Assembly (NCBI GenBank): GCA_963578105.1
Contig: CAUZBP010000011.1
Coordinates: 1 to 64,000 of the forward strand
DNA: 64,000 bases
Direction: 5' to 3'
Source: GCA-2718815 sp963578105
GTDB lineage: Bacteria > Planctomycetota > Planctomycetia > Pirellulales > Pirellulaceae
Shown: one piece after another, positions 54,563-63,481 of the stretch
Position numbering within the stretch: the first letter of the stretch is position 1
How the letters are laid out: each line of letters begins with the position of its first letter
Notes under the pieces: generated by a model
What the model was told of the DNA's origin: nothing
Database searches by the model: none
Seen by the model: the letters and a program-made list of their open reading frames with translations, nothing else
Made by a program: the position numbers and the translations under genes

Positions 54563-55130
54563 AAACTGATTGGTATCCCGTTCGTGGAAAATCAGCACCC
54601 GGTTTCAGAAGTATTAACTGGACCACTCTACCCGAATAGCGCGAAGGAGGCCTGGCGTCGATGATGTGGTCTTAAGTTTGATTGGTAAGCAGACATCCTT
54701 CCCGCGAAGGTGCGCCACCCGTCACATGTTCACTACCTGCTGCAACTCACGCGCAACAGGGATTCCCTTCGACCGGTTACCCCATTTCACGCTAACAATC
54801 TTGCCGTTGTTTCTCCGAAAACGTTGTCGATTACTAACCAGCGTATCACGGGCAACGTGCCCTGAGTTGGACGCCTTCACTCATTTTTGACTCGGAACGC
54901 GGGCGCTCATCAAGACAGCATTCCAACGAGGATCTTCGTCATTCGACAGTATGCGTTTGATGATCATCGTCAGTGGAGTCAACAGAGCAGTTTCCGAAAG
55001 TAGCAAAGCACTAATCCGTGGATCAGGACCAGACCAGGTTGGAAATTCTGTAATTGTTACCGTTCGGTTGAATCTGGGTGGTAAATCGATTCAACAACTT
55101 GAGGGTTTCTCCTTACGGCAATAACGAGTC
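54563..55130. other. Intergenic region, no gene seen
   Basis: About 570 bases between two leftward genes. A hairpin GTTGAATC/GATTCAAC (55067-55095, 13-base loop) lies just downstream of the acyltransferase-like gene and may mark its transcript end, but lacks a T-run. Frames seen are short and unrecognised. Confidence 0.4.
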
Positions 55131-56432
55131 TCATACCCTCAGGAATAATTTATTGGAATAGAGATAGAGACAGACAAGCCAGAACACAGAAAACACGGCA
55201 CACGCCTCGATGGTAGGGCTGTAACTCCCACTAAATTCACCGAAGTAAACTTGAATCCTGTCTGCCGTCCAGCGGAACAACAGGAAATGCATCAAATAGA
55301 TGGCCAACGAATTTGTTCCCACAACAACAAGGGGCCACGTCCAAAACTTGATTCCCCGAATGTCGATGACCCAATAGAGTGCGGCTAACATCCAGAGCAC
55401 CCAGGCACCACTATACAGTGTCCAAGAAGGCGTCCAGATTCGCTTGATCATCGGGCAGACAGTGAATCCAGCAATCATGGCGATCGTCATGCAGATCGCT
55501 CCACCCGCCATCAAATATGCAACCTTTTGTTTTTCAGTCGAAGAACTTCGCAATAACTGGCCGGCAATCAATCCCATCACCATGGTGACTAGCGATGGAA
55601 TAAAGTTAAGCGTGGCGAAGCCTTCCGGATTCAACAAAAAACGATTTTTGCGGGGAATCTGATTCAGTAACCAGCGATCCATGGACTCCGGAACATTGGT
55701 GTGCCTCGTAAATTGGCGGGCTACATTCATGGAAACGGACAGCAACTCATCCTTGCTCTTTCTGATGCGTGCATCCACATTTTCCGGCGAATACCATTGC
55801 GGATGCACTAACTCCGACGTATCAACCTCCTGTGATACGATTTGTTCGGCAGTTGTCTCATGGATCGGCAAACTCACCATAAACACCCAATACCCAACCA
55901 GGATACAAACCCCAATTCCAATTTGATAACGTGCTCTGATCCCAATTAGCAGGCAGGCTATAAAATACCCCAAACCGATTTGTGCCAGCACATTACCAAG
56001 TACGTTATAGTACTCCAAACCTTGGTTTCCACATTGAATAACGATCCCTAAAAGCACCAGCACCAGAGCGCGCCATGCCGCGTGCAAATAAATCTGTGCC
56101 GTCGAATCACCACGAGTTCTACGACTGGCAAACGAGTAAGGAATTGCCACGCCCACCATCAACATGAATGCGGGTTGAATCAAATCCCAGTATGAGCAGC
56201 CGATCACATAACATTGGCTATTCCAGAAAGTATGGCTCGCATGAAATGCCAACCACTGCCAAATTCTGGCTGCCCAGGATTCCGGTTCAACATCAAGATA
56301 CCCCAGTTTCTTTGCCGTCTCAGCAAATGCAAATCCGTTCGCTGCCAAAGTACACATGATGATTCCCCGAAACGTGTCTAACGAAACGAGGCGTGGAATT
56401 TTCGCTTTCGGTAATTCGTTATTCTTGGTCAT
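55131..56432 (-). CDS. Acyltransferase-like multi-pass membrane protein (DUF5009/HGSNAT type)
   Basis: A 433-residue protein starting MTKNNELPKAKIPRLVSLDT, where the conserved RLVSLDTFRG opens the heparan-alpha-glucosaminide acetyltransferase-like/DUF5009 fold. About ten hydrophobic helices follow, with MLMVGVAIPYSFASRR, LRSSSTEKQKVAYLMAGG and a C-terminal VVGTNSLAIYLMHFLLFRW typical of this family. These proteins move acyl groups across membranes. Substrate unknown. The frame extends upstream to 56588 but that portion shows no fold. Confidence 0.85.
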   Translation of the reverse strand: MTKNNELPKAKIPRLVSLDTFRGIIMCTLAANGFAFAETAKKLGYLDVEPESWAARIWQWLAFHASHTFWNSQCYVIGCSYWDLIQPAFMLMVGVAIPYSFASRRTRGDSTAQIYLHAAWRALVLVLLGIVIQCGNQGLEYYNVLGNVLAQIGLGYFIACLLIGIRARYQIGIGVCILVGYWVFMVSLPIHETTAEQIVSQEVDTSELVHPQWYSPENVDARIRKSKDELLSVSMNVARQFTRHTNVPESMDRWLLNQIPRKNRFLLNPEGFATLNFIPSLVTMVMGLIAGQLLRSSSTEKQKVAYLMAGGAICMTIAMIAGFTVCPMIKRIWTPSWTLYSGAWVLWMLAALYWVIDIRGIKFWTWPLVVVGTNSLAIYLMHFLLFRWTADRIQVYFGEFSGSYSPTIEACAVFSVFWLVCLYLYSNKLFLRV

Positions 56433-56744
56433 GTCCGTTGGTTGACCTTGATTTTTGTCTGCACTTGACACTTTTACTCTCTTATCCCTGACAATCGTAG
56501 TTTCCGGGTCGTACACCCCTTCTACTATACCATTCAAAATTTCCGCACTTTGTGGATTGCGTCTGCAGCATGCAGGTAATTGATCCATGTGGTCATGTTA
56601 ATCACGGGTCCCTGCATTCCACCCTGATCAGCCTGACTGAGAAAGGCAAAGTTTTAATCTGAAGACAATTGCCCTCTACCCAACCCTGAGATCTCAAAAC
56701 TCGACCACTTGTCCGAACACCAAGCACTTTGCATCATGTAACAT
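56433..56744. other. Divergent intergenic region, no gene seen
   Basis: About 312 bases between leftward and rightward membrane-protein genes. It should hold both promoters. No strong element was identified. Confidence 0.4.
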
Positions 56745-57587
56745 GTGATATACCTCGTGTTGCAGACAATCTTGGGATCCAGTTTCATTCTTTGCGTACG
56801 GTGGTCCCAGCAGCGCGACAACAACGTTCTTACCATCGGAATTGTAAATTATGTGGTGGGAGCGATTGCCAGTGTCTTCTGGTTCCTCGTCTGGGGAAAA
56901 GGATGGTTCACACCCTCTGTTCTATTGACGGGTGGGCTGAACGGAATCTGCTATTTCTGCTCGTTCTTGTTGCTGATCGTGATTGTGTCCGTCAAAGGCG
57001 CCGCCATCACGACCATCATCGCTCGCTTGTCGATTCTACTTCCAATACTCTACGGCATTCTCGTGTGGAGTGAACGACCCAGTGTGTGGCAATCTATCGG
57101 AATCCTCCTGGCAATGACTTCGTTGGGACTGGTTGGAAATCGCAGGACCAATGTCGCTCGGCAGGATCATGCTTGGTACGTTGCCGGGCTTCCAATTCTG
57201 TTCTTTCTACTGGCCGGTACCGGGCGAATCAGCCAGGACATGTTCAACCATTTGTGCCAACCGGAACAGCGGCCGGCTCACCTGGCAATTGCATTCAGTG
57301 TTGCCGCAGTGCCATCCACGATACTTTTCATCGTGCGACGCCAGTGGCCCACAGTGGTTGAATGGGTCATGGGCACCATTTTGGGACTGATTAACGTCAT
57401 ACAGGTTTACTGCCTGCTGAAAGCACTTCAGGTCTATCCCGATTATATTGTATTTCCCGTAACCAGTGCGGCTGCACTGGTTTTTACGACACTCATGGCA
57501 GTCTGGATGCTGAAGGAAAGACTGCGTTTGACAACTTACGCAGGCATCGGATTTGCTGTTTGCGCACTCGTGCTGCTTTTTTCATGA
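56745..57587 (+). CDS. DMT/EamA-type transporter
   Basis: A 280-residue protein starting at GTG 56745 with about nine to ten helices. Two EamA-like halves are visible, including SVKGAAITTIIARLSILLPI and PVTSAAALVFTTLMAVWMLK, the second typical of the C-terminal half. It probably exports small metabolites, such as amino acids or nucleotides, but the substrate cannot be told. It stands alone. Confidence 0.83.
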   Translation: MIYLVLQTILGSSFILCVRWSQQRDNNVLTIGIVNYVVGAIASVFWFLVWGKGWFTPSVLLTGGLNGICYFCSFLLLIVIVSVKGAAITTIIARLSILLPILYGILVWSERPSVWQSIGILLAMTSLGLVGNRRTNVARQDHAWYVAGLPILFFLLAGTGRISQDMFNHLCQPEQRPAHLAIAFSVAAVPSTILFIVRRQWPTVVEWVMGTILGLINVIQVYCLLKALQVYPDYIVFPVTSAAALVFTTLMAVWMLKERLRLTTYAGIGFAVCALVLLFS

Positions 57588-57714
57588 CCGGGAAAAGGCC
57601 GAGCATCGTTCCACTGAACAGAACAATCAATGTGTCCTCGTCGGTCATGTTCAGCAAGCGTTTCCAAGTTTGATGCGATGGCTGGCTACTTTTTTCCTGG
57701 ACGGCCGAATTCCC

Positions 57715-59493
57715 TCATCTTTCGTTAGACCCCGTTTCAGCCCGCACTAACTGCGAACTTCGATTACCAAAACAGGGAAATGCGGGCCAGGCCTGATAGC
57801 CGATCTGTTTTTTTTCCGTGATACGACGTTCTGTTTCGGGGAGGTATGTCGCCAATTGCGGATCATCGTATTTCTTACTACGACCCCAGAGTTGGGCCAA
57901 CTCGTCCTGGTAGAGAAGCGTCCATTGGTCGGCATGCTGCTGCATCGTGTGTACTGACGGTTCTTGATTTCGTGAAATGAGGACGAGGTCGGGACATTCG
58001 TACTCCAAGATCAAAGCCGGATCAAAGGCATGCGAGTCATTCCCACGCCATCGTCTTTCTGGTCCGCCCTCTCCCATGATAAAGTCAAAATGCATGTCGA
58101 CAATTCGCTGCGGATAGCAGGTACGAAACCTTCCGTCGAAACCAACTCGCATGCGCGGCTCGCCAGACTCCTCCTGGCCAAAAGCAGCAATCGCGTACTG
58201 GGCCCAATTGTAAGTCACGACAAGATTGCCCCGTAAGTCCCGACCGGCCATGTACTGAAATGCCGAAACGGGAAATTCATTTCGCTTGACTTGCAACACA
58301 CCCAAACGGTCAACCAGGCGAAACGTGATGAGGGAAAACACCAGCAGGAAACCGGCTGCAACGGCCACCCTGAAGACCGGCGACGTGTTAGTTTCTAATT
58401 CGCGTTGCGAAGCATTCATGAACAGCCGTCGAAACAGACAGTCGACGTGTGGGATCATCCAGAATCCGAAGGCAATCGCAAAGAACGGAATGTGGCGTTG
58501 GTGAGTGTATGCTTGCCAAAGAGTGACCGTCATCACAAACAGGTGGCTAAAGTCCAACGGCCGGCGACTACCAACCAGACCGATTACCCACAAGGTAGTC
58601 ATCAACAGGAGCGGGATCGTCAAAACATTAAACAGGTCTGGGGCGTGCCATTCCACAATTTCTGGTCGCGGATTGCCAAGTGACTGTAACAACCACTGGT
58701 GGAGTCCCACACCATAAGGATTGATGAGGGTCACCAGTGCCGAGATCATGACAATCCCCAGAATTTTTCCTACCACACTCCATGACTGGCGACCCCAGGT
58801 GGTCAGCAATTCCAGGCAACGACACCCCAGTAGACTTGCGAAAATACAGAACCCCGCCACGAACGCGCCGTGAGTGTTCGCCCACACGAGCATGATCAGC
58901 GGAGAAAACCACAGGTAGTTGATTCTTGTGAGGGCGTCCGGATGGGTGACATCTTCACTCGCACGGGCCCAGCGGCGAAAATAGGGTAGCCGCCATTGGC
59001 CCTGCCAGCCGGTGAAACACCAGGTGACAAGCGCCAAGAGCGCGGCAAACAAAGAGTAGGAGAAAACTTGCGGCCGTACACTCCAGTGGTAAGTGATATT
59101 GACCGACACCAGCAGTGCAACCGCACTGATAGAAAGTAACCGAGCGTGCTGTCGGCGAGCGTTGTGAATGATCAGGCTGATAACACCTAACCCCAGCAGA
59201 CACTTCATGATCAGTAATCCGCGACTCCCCAGAAATGTGGCAACGAGTGCCAAGGTCACCTCACTGAGATTCTCGTGGTTCACCCAGGGATGGCCATTGG
59301 CCGTATAGGAATAGGTCGTCGTCAACGGCAGCCCATCCGTCATCATGTCCAGCCCGTAGCGGACATGTCCCCAGATATCCGCGTCTGCCAGATTGGGTGT
59401 CAAAGCAACAGCACAAGCTAAAATCAGCGCCAAATTCATGCCCAAGTCGATCCACTTGTCAGTACCACCGGCAGGAATCGTCGCTTTTGGCAT
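57715..59493 (-). CDS. Large GT-C-like membrane protein of unknown function
   Basis: A 592-residue polytopic membrane protein starting MPKATIPAGGTDKWIDLGMN with ten or more helices. Near the N-terminus an extracytoplasmic loop has NLADADIWGHVRYGLDMM, which recalls the DxD-like acidic loop of GT-C glycosyltransferases. Later conserved-looking pieces are WSVRPQVFSYSLFAAL, HQRHIPFFAIAFGFW, and a C-terminal soluble domain with FDGRFRTCYPQRIVDMHFDF. Proteins of this layout are widespread in planctomycetes, annotated hypothetical. A lipid-linked sugar transferase is possible (inference). Confidence 0.75.
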   Translation of the reverse strand: MPKATIPAGGTDKWIDLGMNLALILACAVALTPNLADADIWGHVRYGLDMMTDGLPLTTTYSYTANGHPWVNHENLSEVTLALVATFLGSRGLLIMKCLLGLGVISLIIHNARRQHARLLSISAVALLVSVNITYHWSVRPQVFSYSLFAALLALVTWCFTGWQGQWRLPYFRRWARASEDVTHPDALTRINYLWFSPLIMLVWANTHGAFVAGFCIFASLLGCRCLELLTTWGRQSWSVVGKILGIVMISALVTLINPYGVGLHQWLLQSLGNPRPEIVEWHAPDLFNVLTIPLLLMTTLWVIGLVGSRRPLDFSHLFVMTVTLWQAYTHQRHIPFFAIAFGFWMIPHVDCLFRRLFMNASQRELETNTSPVFRVAVAAGFLLVFSLITFRLVDRLGVLQVKRNEFPVSAFQYMAGRDLRGNLVVTYNWAQYAIAAFGQEESGEPRMRVGFDGRFRTCYPQRIVDMHFDFIMGEGGPERRWRGNDSHAFDPALILEYECPDLVLISRNQEPSVHTMQQHADQWTLLYQDELAQLWGRSKKYDDPQLATYLPETERRITEKKQIGYQAWPAFPCFGNRSSQLVRAETGSNER

Positions 59494-59749
59494 AACTCTA
59501 TTTCCCAATGGGCATTACAATTTCCTGTATGGAACCAATCTCACATAGCGGAGACTCCTATTCAAAATATACACTGTAAAAGAGGATCAGGCTGGTCCTT
59601 GCAAGTTGCATCGATTGCACTGAAAACACATCTCGTACTGTTAAAGACTGCTTGAACAACGCTAGGCCAGAAACGATCAACGGAAGCATGAGGCTAAATG
59701 GAGTTTTGCAGCTGTCGTCCTTCCAGAAATTCCTACAGACACTGGACGG

Positions 59750-60805
59750 TTGGCAACGGACAAAGAACTGGCCCCCGCGGTACAGCACGTATTTTCACGA
59801 CTAAAAGAGCACCTGCCCAAGCAGAGAATCACTGTGCACGCTCCCCATCAAGACTATGTTGACATTGACGATGTTCGACTGAGGCTCGGCGAACCGCACG
59901 AGGCAATTGGTCAGTGGATCGGTCAAAATGACATTCTCCAGCAGTTGTTGGCCTGCTGGCTCGTGGTCGACGATCGAGACTTGCCACTGACTCCCCGTCT
60001 GATCGGGGCGCCTGGTATCGGCAAGACGGCCTTAGCAATGGCTGGTGCCAGAGTCCGTCAACAACAACTCTACATCTATCAGTGCACGGCGGACACGCGT
60101 CCCGAGGATTTACTGGTCACACCCGTCTTGGCAGAAAGTGGAAAGATTGCCTACCACGCTTCACCCCTAGTCACCGCCATGATCCGCGGTGGCGTATGCA
60201 TTCTGGATGAAGGCAACCGCATGAATGAAAAGTCGTGGGCCAGCTTGGCTCCACTCTTGGATCATCGACGTTATGCCGAGTCGATTGTGGCGGGGGTCAC
60301 CATTTCGGCAGATCCCAGTTTTCGTTGTGCCGTGACGATGAACCAGGACGATTCGACTTACGAGATACCTGATTACATTCTCAGTCGGTTACAGCCCACC
60401 TTACAACTGAGTTTTCCGAACCGAGAAGACGAAATGGAAATCCTCCAGTATCACTTGCCGTTTTCCGAACCCGAGATGCTGGCAATGACCGTGGAATTCC
60501 TGCAACAATCGCATGAATTGAGACTCGATTTTTCGCCACGGGACGGAATCAACCTGTTGCGGTTTGCACTGAAACGGCTGGCACAGGACCCGGGTCATCC
60601 AATCGCCAAGGATCAGGCCTGGCGCGAAGCACTCGAATGCTGCTTGGGCGACGATGCCCTGGACCTGGAAGCACTCGCTGAACAAAAGAGGCAGACGCTG
60701 GGAGGTGATTCAGTTCCCTTGGGTTTGGGAGATTTTTTCTTTTCCCCAGACGATCCATTGCATCCCGATCGAGACAATGACGACGAAGAGGATATGGAAG
60801 AGTAA
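59750..60805 (+). CDS. MoxR-type AAA ATPase
   Basis: A 351-residue ATPase starting at TTG 59750. Walker A is GAPGIGKTA (residues ~86-94), Walker B CILDEGNRMNEK, with the arginine-finger region SRLQPTLQLSFPNREDE. An N-terminal ~60-residue extension and an acidic Asp/Glu C-terminal tail (DDPLHPDRDNDDEEDMEE) are extra. MoxR/AAA_5 ATPases usually sit beside a VWA-domain gene and act as chaperones; no such partner adjoins it here. Confidence 0.88.
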   Translation: MATDKELAPAVQHVFSRLKEHLPKQRITVHAPHQDYVDIDDVRLRLGEPHEAIGQWIGQNDILQQLLACWLVVDDRDLPLTPRLIGAPGIGKTALAMAGARVRQQQLYIYQCTADTRPEDLLVTPVLAESGKIAYHASPLVTAMIRGGVCILDEGNRMNEKSWASLAPLLDHRRYAESIVAGVTISADPSFRCAVTMNQDDSTYEIPDYILSRLQPTLQLSFPNREDEMEILQYHLPFSEPEMLAMTVEFLQQSHELRLDFSPRDGINLLRFALKRLAQDPGHPIAKDQAWREALECCLGDDALDLEALAEQKRQTLGGDSVPLGLGDFFFSPDDPLHPDRDNDDEEDMEE

Positions 60806-61038
60806 GAACGCATGACAACACTGCCTGAAAACCAACGTTCAGCGGGCGACTACCATTGGAATCACCAGACCATTGACTCGTCTCATCAACATCAATGACT
60901 AAGGTATGACAATCATCCGACCCTGCACGATGGTGTGAGGCTCGATCCGTGAGCATGGTTCCTTCCTCCCGATCCTCGTTATCAGACCCTTTTCTTCAAC
61001 GGTATCTCGCTACCCCGCGTCACGGCGGTACATAACCC

Positions 61039-62880
61039 ATGGGCTATCGCAACCTACGTCAGTGTGTGATCGACCTTGAACAAAGGGGCCACTTGGTCCG
61101 TTTCGAGAAAGAAGTCGACCCACACCTTGAAGTGGCCGAAATTCACCGCCGTGTCTACCGTGCGGGAGGCCCGGCAATTATTTTCAGCAACGTCAAGGAT
61201 TGTCGATTCCCGCTGGTTTCGAACCTATTTGGCACTCTCGAGCGCGCCCGGTTTTTGTTCCGCGATACCATCCAGGTGGTTCAGCGTCTAGTTGACTTGA
61301 AGGTTGATGCGGCGGCTTTCTGGAAGCACCCCCTATCATTCCTGGGGGTACCGCGCGCAGCCCTGACGACGTTACCGTGGACTGTATCCAACGGGCCAGT
61401 TCTTGCTGGACAAACAACGGTCGAAAAACTGCCGCAACTCAGGTCCTGGCCTCTCGACGGAGGGGCCTTCATCACTTTGCCCGTTGTTTACACTGAAGAT
61501 ATGGCCCATCCCGGATTAGCAAAATCAAATTTGGGAATGTATCGAGTGCAGATGTCCGGCGGTCGATACCAGCCCAATCAAGAGGTCGGGTTACATTATC
61601 AACTCCATCGCGGCATTGGTGTTCATCACGCCATAGCGCAGCGCATAGGAAAGCCGTTGCGGGTCAACATTTTTGTTGGTGGGTCCCCGGCCATGTCATT
61701 GGCAGCGGTGATGCCCTTGCCCGAAGGAATGTCGGAACTCGGTTTTGCTGGCGCATTAGCAGGTCACCGAATCCGCATGATTCGACAGAAAAGCGGCTTG
61801 CCGATTTATGCTGAATCCGACTTTTGTATTACGGGCACAGTGGACCCCGATCACCTGCTCCCCGAAGGACCTTTCGGAGATCATCTTGGTTATTACAGTC
61901 TGGCCCACGATTTTCCGGTATTAAAGGTAGAAAAGGTGTATCACCGGAAAGGGGCCATCTGGCCATTCACCGTGGTAGGACGCCCACCTCAGGAGGATAC
62001 AGTATTTGGACAATTGATTCACGACTTGACTGGGCCGGCCATTCCCAGTGTGCTCTCTGGAGTTCATGCGGTGCACGCTGTTGATGCAGCGGGCGTTCAC
62101 CCTCTGTTGTTAGCGTTGGGCAGTGAAAGGTACGTCCCCTATCAAAAACGAACCCAGCCCCAAGAATTGCTCACACAAGCCCACGCTATTTTAGGTCAGG
62201 GCCAGCTATCACTAGCCAAATATTTATGGATTGCTGCAGCGGAAGATGATCCAGGGTTGAATTTGCAACACATCAGCGAATTTTTCCAGCACGTGCTGAA
62301 ACGGGTGGACTGGAAACGCGACTTGCACTTCCAGACATCAACAACGATTGATACGCTGGATTATTCAGGAACAGGATTTAACGAAGGCTCGAAACTGGTC
62401 ATCGCCGCAGCGGGTCCGCCGTTGCGCGATTTGCCAACGGAGTTACCGGCCGACTTCCGTTTGCCAGCTGGTTTTTCGGATCCACACATTTGCCTGCCAG
62501 GTGTCCTGGCAATTCGTGGTCCAAAACATTCCGGAGAAGCTCTCGTCGGCGAGAACCAAGTGCATTCCTTCTGTGCTACTTACCAACCCGGAGATTCCAT
62601 CAATCGTTTTCCACTGGTTGTCGTAGCGGATGAAAGCGAACCACTTGCCCGCACACTTCGTAATTTCCTGTGGGTCACATTCACTCGCAGTAATCCTGCC
62701 ACGGATATTTACGGAGTGGATTCTTTTACTGAGCACAAACATTGGGGTTGCCGTGGAACCTTAGTCATCGATGCCCGGATCAAATCGCATCATGCACCGC
62801 CATTAGAGGAGGACCCGATGGTCAACCGCCGAGTCGATGCCTGGGCGGCTGAGGGTGGGCCTCTCTCCAGGTATCTGTAA
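61039..62880 (+). CDS. UbiD-family decarboxylase
   Basis: A 613-residue prenylated-FMN-dependent decarboxylase, longer than E. coli UbiD (~497). It begins YRNLRQCVIDLEQRGHLVRF, includes NLGMYRVQMSGGRYQPNQEV and GRPPQEDTVFGQLIHDLTG, and the active-site stretch PEGPFGDHLGYYS (residues 275-287). The catalytic Glu that follows EGPFG in characterised members is Asp281 here; Glu276 is kept. UbiD members act on quinone precursors or other aromatic or unsaturated acids; the substrate is not fixed by sequence. A ubiX flavin prenyltransferase is not in the window. Confidence 0.88.
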   Translation: MGYRNLRQCVIDLEQRGHLVRFEKEVDPHLEVAEIHRRVYRAGGPAIIFSNVKDCRFPLVSNLFGTLERARFLFRDTIQVVQRLVDLKVDAAAFWKHPLSFLGVPRAALTTLPWTVSNGPVLAGQTTVEKLPQLRSWPLDGGAFITLPVVYTEDMAHPGLAKSNLGMYRVQMSGGRYQPNQEVGLHYQLHRGIGVHHAIAQRIGKPLRVNIFVGGSPAMSLAAVMPLPEGMSELGFAGALAGHRIRMIRQKSGLPIYAESDFCITGTVDPDHLLPEGPFGDHLGYYSLAHDFPVLKVEKVYHRKGAIWPFTVVGRPPQEDTVFGQLIHDLTGPAIPSVLSGVHAVHAVDAAGVHPLLLALGSERYVPYQKRTQPQELLTQAHAILGQGQLSLAKYLWIAAAEDDPGLNLQHISEFFQHVLKRVDWKRDLHFQTSTTIDTLDYSGTGFNEGSKLVIAAAGPPLRDLPTELPADFRLPAGFSDPHICLPGVLAIRGPKHSGEALVGENQVHSFCATYQPGDSINRFPLVVVADESEPLARTLRNFLWVTFTRSNPATDIYGVDSFTEHKHWGCRGTLVIDARIKSHHAPPLEEDPMVNRRVDAWAAEGGPLSRYL

Positions 62881-62902
62881 AAAGGCAGAAAGGATTCGGC
62901 GA

Positions 62903-63364
62903 ATGAAATTTACTGATTTCGTCAATCACGAGGCCATGAGTGCACAACTGGAATCCCTCGACAAGGAAGACGTCATTCGCGAGCTAATCACTGGCCTGGT
63001 GACCGCGGGGGAAGTGCCTGCTAACTAACATGAAGAGCTTGTGGAGCGCATCATGGAACGCGATAAAATGGGCACCACCGGAATCGGTAACGGTGTGGCA
63101 GTCCCCCACGCCAAACATCCGGCAGTGTCTCGAACGGTCGGAACTATCGGTCTCAGTTCACAAGGAGTCGCCTTGGACGGTGGCGCCGTTCATGTCCTAT
63201 TTTTATTGCTATCCCCACCCGACCAGTCAGAGCATCATCTACGGTTGCTGGAAAATATTTCGCGCCACTTGCGTGAAAATCTGTTCTGTCGATTTCTAAA
63301 GCAGGCAAGAACAGACACGGAAATCCGTCAGGTTCTGGAAGATGTTGACAATGCCGACCTGTAG
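62903..63364 (+). pseudogene. EIIA(Ntr)/PtsN-like gene interrupted by one in-frame TAA
   Basis: A 153-codon frame, the normal length for PTS EIIA(Ntr). From the ATG at 62903 (after an AGAAAGGA site) it reads MKFTDFVNHEAMSAQLESLD through AGEVPAN, then TAA at 63026-63028. The same frame continues HEELVERIMERDKMGTTGIG and NGVAVPHAKHPAVS, holding the phosphorylated His of the family, and ends at 63362-63364. The reading is continuous apart from the stop, with no frameshift. The downstream part could restart at GTG 63041 or ATG 63053, giving a 108-residue or shorter product. A real nonsense mutation, a sequence error, a split gene or readthrough are all possible. Confidence 0.88.
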
Positions 63365-63481
63365 ACGGATGTCAATCGGAAAGGGACTTCGTTTTCCTTC
63401 TCAACAAGTGTGCCTGATGAAGACTAGAACCGTTCACCAAAGTGATTCACCGGGTCCCTCATTTCAGATTCCCGACCAGGT

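Noticed and set aside
54666..54890. Short plus-strand frame in the 568-base spacer
   Set aside because: There is no family resemblance and no ribosome-binding site, with composition like shadow frames.
63026..63028. Stop codon in the ptsN-like gene as selenocysteine or pyrrolysine recoding
   Set aside because: The codon is TAA, not TGA or TAG, and no recoding hairpin is evident just downstream.
62837..63028. A separate 63-residue gene ahead of the broken PtsN-like gene
   Set aside because: Its first 22 codons overlap the UbiD gene; the in-frame ATG at 62903 after an AGAAAGGA site is the real start of the EIIA frame.
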